Positions 24,812 through 37,262 of a DNA stretch of 64,000 bases are shown here, piece by piece. Both the position numbers and the translations under genes were made by a program. The notes below the pieces were generated by a model. That model was not told the DNA's origin and ran no database searches. It saw only the letters and a program-made list of their open reading frames with translations. The DNA is taken from positions 62,001 through 126,000 of the forward strand of contig PQWQ01000041.1 in assembly GCA_002943765.1 (NCBI GenBank), given 5' to 3'. How positions within the stretch are numbered: position 1 is the first letter of the stretch; every line of letters begins with the position of its first letter. The DNA is from Psoroptes ovis. Taxonomy: Eukaryota; Arthropoda; Arachnida; Sarcoptiformes; Psoroptidae.

Positions 24812-27693
24812 ATATCAAACAGCAGCTTAATATGAATGATGAATGGTGATGACCATTAAAAATAATAATTGAATGGCGAAAACAATGCTTTCATTATAAA
24901 AAAATTTACGTGATTTTTTCTCCTTTAAAAAATTCAAATGAATATTCTTATCATAAAACAAAACTGCCCAAATTCAACAAATATCACCCACCACCACCAA
25001 CACTACAATTATCTTACACTAATATAATTGATTATGCTAGTCTTATTAAAAATTGTTTTTACATACACACAAACACATGCATACACAAACATTCGCATTC
25101 TGAATATATATTCGAAAATTCTTTCAAATTCAAATCAATCCTAAAAACAAAAAAATTCAATCAATCTTCATTGATCATCATCATTATCATTATGAATATA
25201 AATATATTTTTTATTTCAAAATTCATTTGATTTGAAATTATTCGAAAAATATGTATTTGAAATTAACAATTTATTTACAAAAAAAATTACAATTATATTT
25301 TAATATTTATATGCAAAAATATACAAAATCAAAATATTTTTTCTAAAAATCAATTATTTACAACAAAAAAAAAATAATCAAGCACCTTTACCTACCTACA
25401 TACACACAAACACACCCCTCATATAAACATGATTTTTTTAAATTTTATTTCCAATCGATATTTACACCACGTAAAATTTTCATTTGATAATTTTTGTATC
25501 ATCATCATCTCTATTGTGAATTTACAAACATAAACATGAACACATATACATTCATTTATAAATATTTACATGATTTAAAATTTATATATTTTGTACAGTC
25601 TTCATAATCATTATCATTATTATTTTAATTATTAATTGGAAAGATGTGGTGAAAAATATTATATCTGGAAAACAACAATGTTACAATGTGTTACAAAAAT
25701 ACAAAATTACAAATTATATTATTATTTTGGATAATTTACAAATTACAAATGAAAATCTTCATTCATTTCTCTTTTTTCATCTCCTTTAATCAACTATAAT
25801 AATTAATTTTTTATTCGATTAATTATTGAAAAAACAAACTGCCATACATCACATATAGAAAACATTATTATTATTATTATTATTACAAAATAACATCTTG
25901 TGACTTGTTAATAATGATAATAATAACAATATAATCTTATATATTATAAATATTGTTCATAATGTCATTTATTTTTGAAAATTTTAACCTTTTTGGTCCC
26001 AGAAATTTTAGAAATTTTTACAAAAACAAACATCCACACCATACATACACAGATATCAAGAATTTAGTATATTGCTTTCAAATTCATCATCATCATCATT
26101 CATAATCATTATCATCATCTTTTTTTTGAAATTTTGTTTTTGTTTTTATTTCTATTTTTTAATAATTTTATAATTATATAAATATAAATATATATTTGAA
26201 TTTATATATAAATATAAATATACATATTGATTTCTTTTTTTGATTGATTTACTTGATTGATGGACAAATTATACATTTTTTTTCTCCTTCTTCTTAATTA
26301 ATTAATAAATAAAGAAAATTATATTTGAATAATAATTATTTTACATATGTGACTAATGCATCAATGCACTCAAATGAAGATAAATAGACAAATAAAAAAA
26401 TGAAAATTGATTTTTCTTATTTTGAAAATTTTGACATTTTCATTTATATTATTTTTATTTCAAATTTGAAATTGAAATTCCTTTTTTCTGATTTCATATA
26501 AATATAAATCTAATAAGTTTATTTGAAATTAATTGAAAAAATAATGAATCGAAAAAATAAACAAACAATAAATAATTTTAATTTTTGGAATTTTTTTTTT
26601 CAAGATTTATTTGATTTTTCTTATATTCAAAAATTTGAAATTTCATGTTATCAATTGTGAAGACAAATTTCAGTTTGACAATATTTTTAAAAAGATTAAA
26701 AGCGAAAAACCCTGTTGAAAAATGCTTAACTTTTTAGCATTATTAAGACGTCATTAATCACAGCGTTTCAATGAACAAAGATATTAAAGTGAAAGGGTTA
26801 AATTGACTCGATAATTGAATCATATTATGATTACTATTAGTGAGGAATGAATGAATGATTTGAATAATTTTCAATACATTTTTCTAATTTTTCATAATTT
26901 TTCGTTCAAATTGAACCATCAGTCACCATCTGTTGATGATGCTTGATTTCTTTTGAATGGTTTCGTTTGTTAGCATGTTGGCAACAGATGGCAGACATAA
27001 GGTATTTACATTTTCTTTGCCAATTTGAATTTGAAATCAACTTTTTTCATTTACATTTATGTTTAAATGTTTCAATTATCATGGAATTAATTAATTTTTT
27101 CTTTTAAATTTAGTGTTATCAAAAAATAATCAATTTTTTATTAACGCAACCAAAGGATATCCTATTGAAGTTTAGAGAGAAAAACTGATGGATTGATCAT
27201 TTTTGTTTTGTATTAATTGTTTTGTAAAAAATAAAAGGATGACCATTTTAATGATGAAATTTTTTGAAAAAAATAATGTTATTCAGAATAGTTACCCTTC
27301 CTCGAAATTAAAACTTATCATGCACGCATTTTCCTGAAACAAGTTTATCACGGCAAACCACTATCATTCGTTTGATTTTTTGCATTAATTAATATGAATT
27401 TTAAAAAGATATTTCAAATTTAAGAAAGTATCATTTGTAGTTTCAGCCATTTTTTGATGCGCTCGTCGTTGCCGTTGATGCTTCGTTCGCTATTTTTCAA
27501 GGCTAAGAATAATTGATAATGTATTTGTGAATATCATTTCAATGAATATATGAAAAATCTTAATTTCAAAATAATATTTATGCTCAATATATAATAAGAA
27601 TAAATTTGTGCCAGTGTTGCTGTTTTTTACCTATGATTTTAACCGAATTTTTTTTCTTGTCATGTGACATTATATTTTCTTTGTTTAAAAAAA
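24812..27693. other. Hr4 3' region and ABCG-A upstream region
   Basis: Very AT-rich sequence after the Hr4 stop codon, with several AATAAA-type signals and long A/T tracts, probably including a 3' UTR. From about 26.9 kb it becomes less biased and carries an inverted pair of CAGATG motifs (26926-26991). No gene is recognised. Confidence 0.6.
26926..26991. promoter_or_regulatory. Inverted CCATCTGTTG / CAACAGATGG pair
   Basis: A perfect 10-bp inverted repeat with a 46-bp spacer. Each arm contains an E-box (CAGATG). The right arm extends to CAACAGATGGCAG, which resembles a CTCF- or YY1-type core. It lies between Hr4 and the ABCG pair, about 0.7 kb upstream of the first ABCG start codon. A boundary or promoter role is inference. 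Confidence 0.3.
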
Positions 27694-30600
27694 ATGAGTG
27701 AAAAAAATCTTCATCAATATACGAATGATGCATTTACCGGATCATATGAATTAAAAGAAAAAACATTCAATGAAGAAAAATCATATGAAAATGTGTCTTT
27801 AGCATGGCGAAATTTATCGTATGAAGTGAATGGATGGTTTGGACGTGGTAAAAAATCTATATTGAAACGATTGACTGGTTATGTCCAATATGGCAGTTTG
27901 AATGCATTTTTGGGCCCAAGTGGAGCAGGTAAAACTACACTGCTCAATTGTTTGAATGGTACACTTCGTCAAGGTCTGACCCAAGATTCTGAAATCTATT
28001 TGAATCGAGCTGAGCGCAATCGAATCCCTGTAATCAGATTTGTTGAACAACATGTCCACGAAACTATTATTGCTCGAATGACGGTGGGTGAAACATTGAA
28101 TTATGCATTTCGTTTCAAGAATTCCATTGGCCAATGGAAAATGGCTGATCAACACATTCGTTCAGTATTGAAAGAACTTTTACTTGATGAATCCATATTG
28201 GACAATCATTTCGAAAAATGTTCAGGTGGAGAACAACGGCGTATTGCCATCGCTCAGGAATTGATGTCATTAGATCGGCCAACATTTTTGTTCATCGATG
28301 AACCAACAACTGGACTAGACAGTAACGCAGCATTATTAGTTGTACAATGTCTTAGAAAATTAGTTAATAATAGTCGATTGACAATTCTTGTATCAATTCA
28401 TACTCCTAACTCGGAAACATTGGCTTTATTCGACAAAGTGTTTGTTTTGGCTAAAGGCGGCGTTTGCATTTATTCAGATGCTCCAGAAAATTTAAAAAAA
28501 TTTATTGATTACCAGATTGACAGTAGTAAACCGCCAATCGAAGAATATTTAGATATTGCTTGTCAAGGTAAGTTTACTTAAATATGAAGAAAAAACAATA
28601 CTCTATATTTGATGCACAAATAGGTTTGTCCAGCGAAAAGGTACATAAATTAGCTGATTCGACATTGATAGAGCAAAATGAAAAATTGAATTCATTCGTT
28701 AACGACATGAAATTTCAATCAAATGGTATTAGACAGCGAAGAAAAATTATTAAAATCGATGATCTATTTTTACAAATATATCGAATGTTCAGAATAATAT
28801 TCATTGCTGAGTATAAAAGTTTTTTAATGCAATTCCCATTTTTCTTCGTTTTAATTACATTAATTAAAACATTATTCGACCCTACCATGACTCATGCTGA
28901 AACCTGCTATTCATTTGATGCCGATGATAGTGAATTCAATGTTACATGTCGAGATAAATTACATGCTGAAGCATTGACGAACGATTACAAATTGAATCAA
29001 TGGTTTTGGCTCAATCTTGTTGGTCTCGCAATTCTATGTATGAGCAGTTTATTTTTCAGTCCATTGTTGAAAGTGTTCCGCAACGAACATCGCAATCGTT
29101 AGTATCATTGTTCTATATTTAAATGCATTCATATTGATTGACTTTTCCTTCATTTAGAATGGTACAGTCTTGGCACTTTTTACTGGTCTTTCATGATAAT
29201 TAGATTTATTGAATTAACAATAATGTCAATATTTATGGCTATTGTCGCATATTTTGTCATCGACCATCTTTATGTTGATGATTATCGTATGAATTGGTAT
29301 CGCTTTGCAAATTTTATATATTTCATATTTCTTGCAAATATTTATCAGCAAAGTATTGGTTATTTTGTGTGTTTATGTATAATCAATAGCGTCGAAGTGT
29401 CAATTGTGACTTCATATATGATTGCAGTGAGTGAACAATTTTTCACTGGTTATATGTTTGATCCAGAAAGAATGAAAAATATACCGACTATATTTGTAAG
29501 AATGGCACAAATGTTGTCATTGAAAACCGCACCGAACGGTCTGATGTATACAATGTATGGAATCGATCGTTGTAAAGATGAGAAACATATATCATTCGCA
29601 TTAGAAGATTTCAACGTGAATATTGATACAGTTTATATTGATGCCTATTATATGATCATCAACATTATCATTTTCCGTATTCTGATATTTCTTATGATGC
29701 TTTATCATTTCGGTGGATTTTCTCGACCAAAAAATTTCGTCAAGTCAAACTCTTTCAAACAAATCGATTACAGAAACACAACACAGGAAAATGAATTGAT
29801 CGATATTTCTAAAACTGTTCGAACTAAAGCGCAAAATGAAATAGATTTTGAAGATTTTGCTCGCCTAAGGATTATCGTTGCATGGCGTTCATTAACATTA
29901 TTTGGTAACAAATCTATTTACGAAATTCGCTCAGAAGATAAAGAGATAAGCTCTAAGATAATTTTAAATGATTTAAATGGTCAATTTCGTTTTGGCACAT
30001 TAAATGCATTAATGGGTCCATCTGGTTCGGGTAAAACATCGCTGTTGAATGTGCTTAATGGAAGATCTAAAACACGTTTGAGTGAATCTTCAAAATTCTA
30101 TTTGAGTAGATTTACACCAATACGTGTATGTTATCTTACTCAAGAAGTGTCTGGCCATTTATTGCCCGGTTTGACAGCTAAACAGTTTGATGTATGCCTC
30201 GAGGATTAAAAATTCAAGAGAGACTGAAAATTTGGACCATGAATCAATCGCTTTGAAAATCCTTAATGAATTAGATCTATTAGACACTAAAGATACTTAC
30301 GTACAAAATTGTTCTGGAGGTCAACGAAAACGTTTGGCTCTCGGTTTGGAGCTTACATCTGTTCGTATGCCCAATTTGATTTGCATCGACGAACCGACTA
30401 GCGGATTAGATTCTAGCTCAGCACAAGTTGTCGTTTCTTGTTTGAAATCAGTATCTCATCATCACAACATTTGCATAATCACTTCAATACATCAGCCAAC
30501 TGCTGAAGTTTTTTCAATGTTCGATCAAGTTTACGTTTTGGCTAGAGGTGGTGTATGTGTTTACTCTGAACCTCCATCTGAAATCAGCTCAAATTTATCT

Positions 30601-31875
30601 AAGGTGTCCGATCGTATTGAGCAAGAAGGCATTTTTCCTCTTGAAGAATTAATTAGATTCTCTTGTCTTAATCTTGATGATCCTTCAGTTCAAAATTTGG
30701 TTGAATTAGCCAATGAACAGACTATATCGCAGAATACTTTAGTAGCCAATGAAACTATACAAGTCTTAGAAGGGATACCAACAAACAGGAATCGTTTTGA
30801 ATTGAAATCTCTATGGATTTTGATCCTGCGTTATGTATCATATGTAAGAGGATTCTTATGGCCAATACTTTGCATAATGTATGCCGTATATTTGATGTTT
30901 GGAATAACTTTGAATGTTATTTTTGATCACGAAATGATACATGTTGATGCTTGTGTAGACTTAGAAGGCGAATTCAATAGCACATGCAATCAAACACAAG
31001 CAAAAGAAGATGAAGATTTCTATCTTGAAGCATCATTTGTTTATGTTAGTTTTGCATATGGAATGTTTTTATTTCTTGTATTAATACAATCATCAATCAT
31101 GTTTTCGAAAGAATTCGCTTATTTCCAAAATGAACATCGAAATGGTAATTTGAAAATTTTATAATTATCTCCCAAGATTATAAATTTTATTTTATCTAAA
31201 ATAGGCTGGTACAGTACGGGAACATTTTATACTATGAAGATATTCGTGGAATTTTTGCCGCAAGTTCCAGTATATTTGATTTACACAGCCATAATTGACA
31301 TATTCGAGTCGATACGGCCAGGCATTTATTTTCCATTAGCATTCTTTGTAATTATTGGTTCAGCAGCTATGCAAGCAGTTGGCCATCTAACATCAATACT
31401 TACAATGGGTGATTTTGTTGCATTAGTGATAGCGATTCCGGGCATTGAGGCTTTATTTTTACTCATAAGTAATGTTGGAACACCAATCAAACGTTTACAT
31501 TATGTATTACAATTTTTATCTAATTTCGCTCCTTCAAGATTCGGTATTGAAGCTATGTTTTTATTACAATATGGATTTGATCGATGTAGACGCAAAGAAG
31601 TTCAGAAAATTCTCTACAAATTACGGATGGAAAATGATGAACATGAACATCATTCAACATATTTATATAATGCATTCATAATGATTATATTCAATTTATT
31701 ATTTTATCGTACGCTAGCATTACTTATATTGATCATGAAATCATATAAACATAATGATAGACGAAAACGTGCCGAAAAAATTTATAATTATCATCAAAAA
31801 CTATTGCCATCAAATGTAAATATACCTGGTCTACAATGTGATAATCAATTTTATTTGAAAAAAATTGAAATATAA
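27694..31875 (+). CDS. Full-size ABCG transporter, copy A (frameshifted)
   Basis: Membrane ATP-driven transporter of the ABCG (White/PDR) class; substrate unknown. Exons are 27694-28567, 28624-29097, 29158-31144 and 31205-31875. The order is NBD1, TMD1, NBD2, TMD2 in one chain, about 1,335 codons if the frame were intact. NBD1 shows Walker A GPSGAGKTT, signature CSGGE, Walker B FLFIDEP and H-loop SIHTP. NBD2 shows GPSGSGKTS, CSGGQRKR, LICIDEP and SIHQP. Each TMD carries a Cys-containing extracellular loop. Compared with copy B, two bases are missing near 30186 (CAG-T-TTG where B has CAG-AGT-TTG), so the frame breaks between Walker A and signature of NBD2. This is either a recent pseudogenising lesion, an allele, or an assembly error; the rest of the gene looks well conserved. 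The ATG at 27694 is the first usable start. Confidence 0.88.
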
Positions 31876-32993
31876 TTATTAATATCATCATTATAAATAA
31901 TTTATTATTTTGGTTAACCAACACATTCCTATTCATCGTTTAATTCAATCTGTTATTATTTAATCACATGAGCTTATAAAATAAATTGATTTTGTTTATC
32001 TTGAATTGATAAAAAATGGCTAAATATATTCATATTTATTCTGATTTCGATCAAAGAAAAAAGTATTATTTTTCAAAAATAATTTGGAGATTCGTTTTTT
32101 TTCCTAGAAAAAAATTCTCCCCTAATCAATCCTTTATATGATTGATTCGAAATCAATAAAAAAAATGAGGGCGATAACACCGTTTTTTTGCCTTTTACCA
32201 GCTGTAATAAATCAGTTGAATCAAATCAAATGAATTCAACCAAAGAAAACCAACAATCAGAAACAAGATATTGATTATGTTCGTAATTTTTTAGTTTGAT
32301 ATAAAATTATGATAATTTTTTGGTTTTTCAAATAAACATGATTTTCAATGAAAATCGTAGCATTCATTTAAAAAAATTTTGAATATTTTTGCTTCATAAT
32401 ACATCGTTTCAAACACACATCAAATGTTTCGTTTTTTTCATGGAATAAAAGTACTTTAAAAGTACATATGCGTGCAGATGATTTAAACAAGTTTTGTTTT
32501 AAAAATTTTGATTTTCATTATTATCATTATTATCAAAAGCTAAATGATTCGTCCTTGACTGTAATAATTCAAATTAATTCATTTTTCTTAGTTAAAGAAT
32601 AATTAAAGAAGAAATTTTTCTCCCAAAGCATAGCTGCTGATTGAAACTAATGCATAATTTTAATACTTAAATTTTATTTTTCATCAGAAAATTATTACTC
32701 GATTAATTGTGATCATTATCTTTGTTTGTTTTGAATTGACTTTAAATCGATATATTGAATAGATCCATTTTTCAAGATAATTTTTTTGTCAATTTACACA
32801 CAATTTTTATCGATAATTAAAATCTCGTAGGAAGTTCATTATCGACGAAATCAAATTTAAATTGGTTTATTGAACCATCAAAAATATTATGTATAAAATC
32901 GCACAAATTTTGATTGATATTTTGACCATATGAAGTGAATAAAAATAAATTAAAATCAATAATAGAAACGACCAACATACTAAATCTAAATCA
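31876..32993. other. Intergenic spacer between ABCG copies
   Basis: AT-rich sequence of 1.1 kb with no open frame of interest. It must contain the 3' end of copy A and the promoter of copy B, but no distinctive motif is seen. Confidence 0.6.
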
Positions 32994-35900
32994 ATGGCTC
33001 ATAATATATCTTTAGCATGGCGAAATTTGTCGTATGAAGTGAATGGATGGTTTGGTCGTGGTAAAAAATCTATTTTGAAACGATTGACTGGTTATGTTAA
33101 ATATGGCAGTTTGAACGCATTTTTGGGTCCAAGTGGAGCAGGTAAAACTACACTGCTCAATTGTTTGAATGGTACACTTCGTCAAGGTTTGACCCAAGAT
33201 TCAGAAATCTATTTAAATCGAGCTGAACGCAATCGAATGCCTGACATCAGATTTGTTGAACAACATGTTCACGAAACTATTATTGCTCGAATGACGGTAG
33301 GTGAAACATTGAATTATGCATTTCGTTTCAAGAATTCCATTGGCCAATGGAAAATGGCTGATCAACACATTCGTTCAGTATTGAAAGAACTTTTACTGGA
33401 TGAATCCATATTGGACAATCATTTCGAAAAATGTTCAGGTGGAGAACAACGGCGTATTGCCATCGCACAGGAATTGATGTCATTGGATCGGCCAACATTT
33501 TTGTTCATCGATGAACCAACAACTGGACTAGACAGTAATGCAGCATTATTAGTTGTACAATGTCTTAGAAAATTAGTTAATAATAGTCGATTGACAATTC
33601 TTGTATCAATTCATACTCCTAATTCGGAAACATTAGCTTTATTCGACAAAGTGTTTGTTTTAGCTAAAGGCGGTGTTTGCATTTATTCAGATGCACCAGA
33701 AAATTTACGTAATAATTTAAAAGAAAAAATTAATGGTGTATTATTAAGCGATAAACCACCTATAGAAGAATATTTAGATATTGCTTGTCAATGTGAGTTT
33801 ATCCAATTTTCATATACATAGTCTAAATTTTTCAATTAGCATTTGGTAGTGAAGATATTCGTAAATTAACTGATTCGACATTAATCGATCAAAATGAACA
33901 ATTAGATTCATTAACAAATGAGTTGGTATTTCTGGAGAATGGCATGCAACAAACTCGTAAACGTTTTAATTTAGGCGATCTAGCATTGCAGCTATATCGC
34001 ATATTTCGAATAACATTCGTCGCTCAATATAAAAATTTTTTGATACAATTTTTAGCCTTTTTTCTCGTGATTAATACTATCGCTTCATTTTATGATACCA
34101 GAATGACACATGCGAATGTTTGTTATTCTTTAGAAGCCGAAGAAAATGCTTTCAATTTGACATGCCGAGAAAAGTTATATAATCAAGCTTTAACCGAAGA
34201 TTATCGTTTTCATCAATGGTTCGACATAATGTTAATCAGTTTGCTTGTGATTAGTATGAGTGCACTATTCTTCAATCCAATCCTCAAAGTTTTCCGCAAT
34301 GAACATCGAAATCGTGAGCATGAATCATTTTTTATTTAATAGTTATATAAATGTTGACTAATTGCTTAAATTCATTGATGGTAGGATGGTACAGTTTGGC
34401 AACATTTTATTATGCATTCATGATTACAAGCTTCATCGATATGATGATAATGTCGATATTCATTGCATTTGTGTATTATTTTGCTGTCGATCATTTATAT
34501 GTCGATAATTATCGAATGAATTGGTACCGTTTCGGTCATTTTTTTTATTTCAATTCTCTTAATAACTTTTTGCAGCAAAGTATTGGCTTTATAACTAGCT
34601 TATTTTTTTTGGATAATTTTGAAGTATCAATTGTATTATCATACGTTATATTGATGAATCAACAATTTATCAATGGTTATCTCTTCAATCCTGACAAAAT
34701 GAAAAATATACCGGGATTTTTTGTCCGTTTATCAGAGTTTTTGTCATTGGAAGTTCCACCGAACGGTCTTATGTACACGATGTACGGCATCGATAGATGT
34801 GAAGATGAAACCACCATTCCTTTTGTTTTAGAAGATTTCGGGGTGAATATCGATACTGTTTATACGGATTCATTCTACATGATATTTGTCATTATATGTT
34901 TCCGTTTGATGATTTTCGTCTTAATGTTCTTGCAATTTAGTGGATTTAAACGTTCAAAAAAATTTATCAAAGCATCGAATGCAATTAAACAAATCGATTA
35001 TTCAAATTCATCAGATGATAAAACAGAAATTCGCGATTTATCTAAAACTACTCGCATAAAAAAAGATGAAGAACTTGATTTTGAAACATTTGCTAGGCAT
35101 AAAATTATTGTCGCTTGGCGCTCACTTACATTATATGGATCAAAATCTATTTATGAAATAAGGACCATCAAAAATGAGAAAATTGACTCGAAAAGAATCC
35201 TTAAAAATATAAATGGTCAATTCCGTTTTGGAACATTGAATGCATTGATGGGTCCATCTGGGGCTGGTAAAACGTCACTGTTAAACATTTTAATTGGTAA
35301 ATCTAAAAGTCGGATGAGTGAAGATACAAAATTTTATTTGAGTAGATTCACACCCATAAGAGTCTGTTATATTACTCAAGAAGTATCTGGACATTTATTG
35401 CCTGGTTTGACAGCTGAACAGAGTTTGATGTTTGCATCTAGATTAAAAAATGCAACAGAATCTGCTGATTTAGATCATGAAGCAATCGCTTTGAAAATTC
35501 TTAATGAATTAGATTTATCTGACATTAAAGATACATTCGTGCAAAATTGTTCTGGAGGTCAACGAAAACGTTTGGCTCTCGGTTTGGAGCTTACATCTGT
35601 TCGTATGCCGAATTTGATTTGCATCGATGAACCCACCAGCGGATTAGATTCTTGTTCGGCACAAGTTGTTACTTCATGTTTGAAATCAGTATCTCATCAT
35701 CACAACATTTGCATAATCACTTCAATACATCAGCCAACTGCTGAAGTTTTTTCAATGTTCGATCAAGTTTACGTTTTGGCCAAAGGTGGTGTATGTGTTT
35801 ACTCTGGACCTCCATGTGGCATTCGTTCACATTTATCCAAAGTGTCAGACCGAATCAATCAAGATGACATTTTTCCAGTCGAAGAATTAATTAAATTCTC

Positions 35901-37118
35901 TTGTCTTAATTATCAAAATTCTTCAATCAAAGATTTGATTCGTTCGACCAATGAGGAAATTTTGAGTGAAGATTCCACTTTGCCCAATGATACCGTGCAC
36001 TTTATAGACGGCATACCCACTACACGCAACCGTTTCACATTATCATCTGTGTGGGTATTGATAATTCGTTATGCTCACTATGTTGCTGGTTATCTATGGA
36101 AAATGTTGGCCCTATTGAATTGTTTGTTTATAACATTCGGACTATCATTATTAGCCGTTTTTTATGATACTGATATGATTAATGAAGATGGATGTGTCAA
36201 TATGGAAGAAGATTTTAATAACACATGTAATCAAACACAAGAAAAAGAAGATGAAGATTTTCATATGCAAACAGCATTTATTTATGTTTGTTTTACCAAT
36301 GGCTTACAACTTTTTCTAATTCTTTTGCAATCTTCACTAATGTTTTCGAAAGAAATCGTCTATTTTCGCAATGAACATTTGAATGGTAAGTTTTCTTATG
36401 AATAAAATTATTAAAAATTCAATCTTTATTTTCTATACTCCCCTTAGGTTGGTACAGCACCGGTGTATTTTATTCAATGAAAAGCCTCATCGAAATCGTT
36501 CAAATTATACCTGCTATATTTATTTATACATATTTGGTTGATATTTATGAACCAGTGCGACCAGGAATGTTTTTTTGGTGCATATTTTTTACGTTTTTGG
36601 GAAGTTTAGCTAAGCAAGCTGTTGGTCAATTAGTTGCCATATTTGCCTCTGGTAAATTTGTTAGGATGATGATATTGATACCGTCCACGCAGCTCTTATT
36701 TTTAATGGTCAGTAATTTAGGAACACCTGTCAGACGTTTGCATTATTTTTATCAATTCGCATCATATTTTGCACCGACAAGGCATGTGATGGAAGGCATC
36801 CTTCTATTATTATATGGATTTGAACGCTGTAGACGAAAAGAAGTGCAAAAAATTTTATATAGACTAAAATTTGAAGATGATGAACATGGACATCATTCAT
36901 CATTTTTCGCACAAACAATCATTCTTATCATATTTGATATTATTGTTTATCGTACGATTGCATTATTGATTTTATTAGCAAAAACTAATCCTTATGAAAA
37001 TCGTCGTAAACGAGCATCACGCATAAAAGAGGAGCAAAACAAATTAATGCCTCTAAATGTCATCATACCCGGTTTACAATGTCATCATGAATTGACTATA
37101 AAACAAATACAAGTATAA
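32994..37118 (+). CDS. Full-size ABCG transporter, copy B (intact)
   Basis: Membrane ATP-driven exporter or importer of the ABCG class; substrate unknown. Exons 32994-33792, 33840-34313, 34385-36385 and 36448-37118 splice without any break to 1,314 residues. NBD1 has Walker A at 45-53, signature CSGGE at 147-151, Walker B FLFIDE near 169-174 and the switch His at 207. TMD1 follows, then NBD2 (Walker A from about 714, CSGGQRKR, CIDEP, SIHQP) and TMD2. TMD1's second half, the linker and all of NBD2 lie in one uninterrupted 2,001-nt exon, so these are not two adjacent half-transporter genes. Exons 2 and 4 are exactly as long as in copy A (474 and 671 nt). The short N-terminus (MAHNISLAWRNLSYEV) lacks the roughly 30 extra residues of copy A. 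It is convergent with the GGT-like gene, 144 bp apart. Confidence 0.93.
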
Positions 37119-37262
37119 TCAAATATTTTCAGTCAGATATTTTAATTAAAATCTTAATTATATAATTGATATAAGATTTTCAACACTATGAATTATTTTC
37201 ATGAATCATAAATTTTGAATTGAATCGATAGATGTCAGCAAAGAATTTATTTTTAAATTTAT

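Noticed and set aside
27664..27693. Longer N-terminus for ABCG copy A
   Set aside because: The codon at 27664 is GTG; the first ATG in frame is at 27694 in a good AAAAATGAG context.
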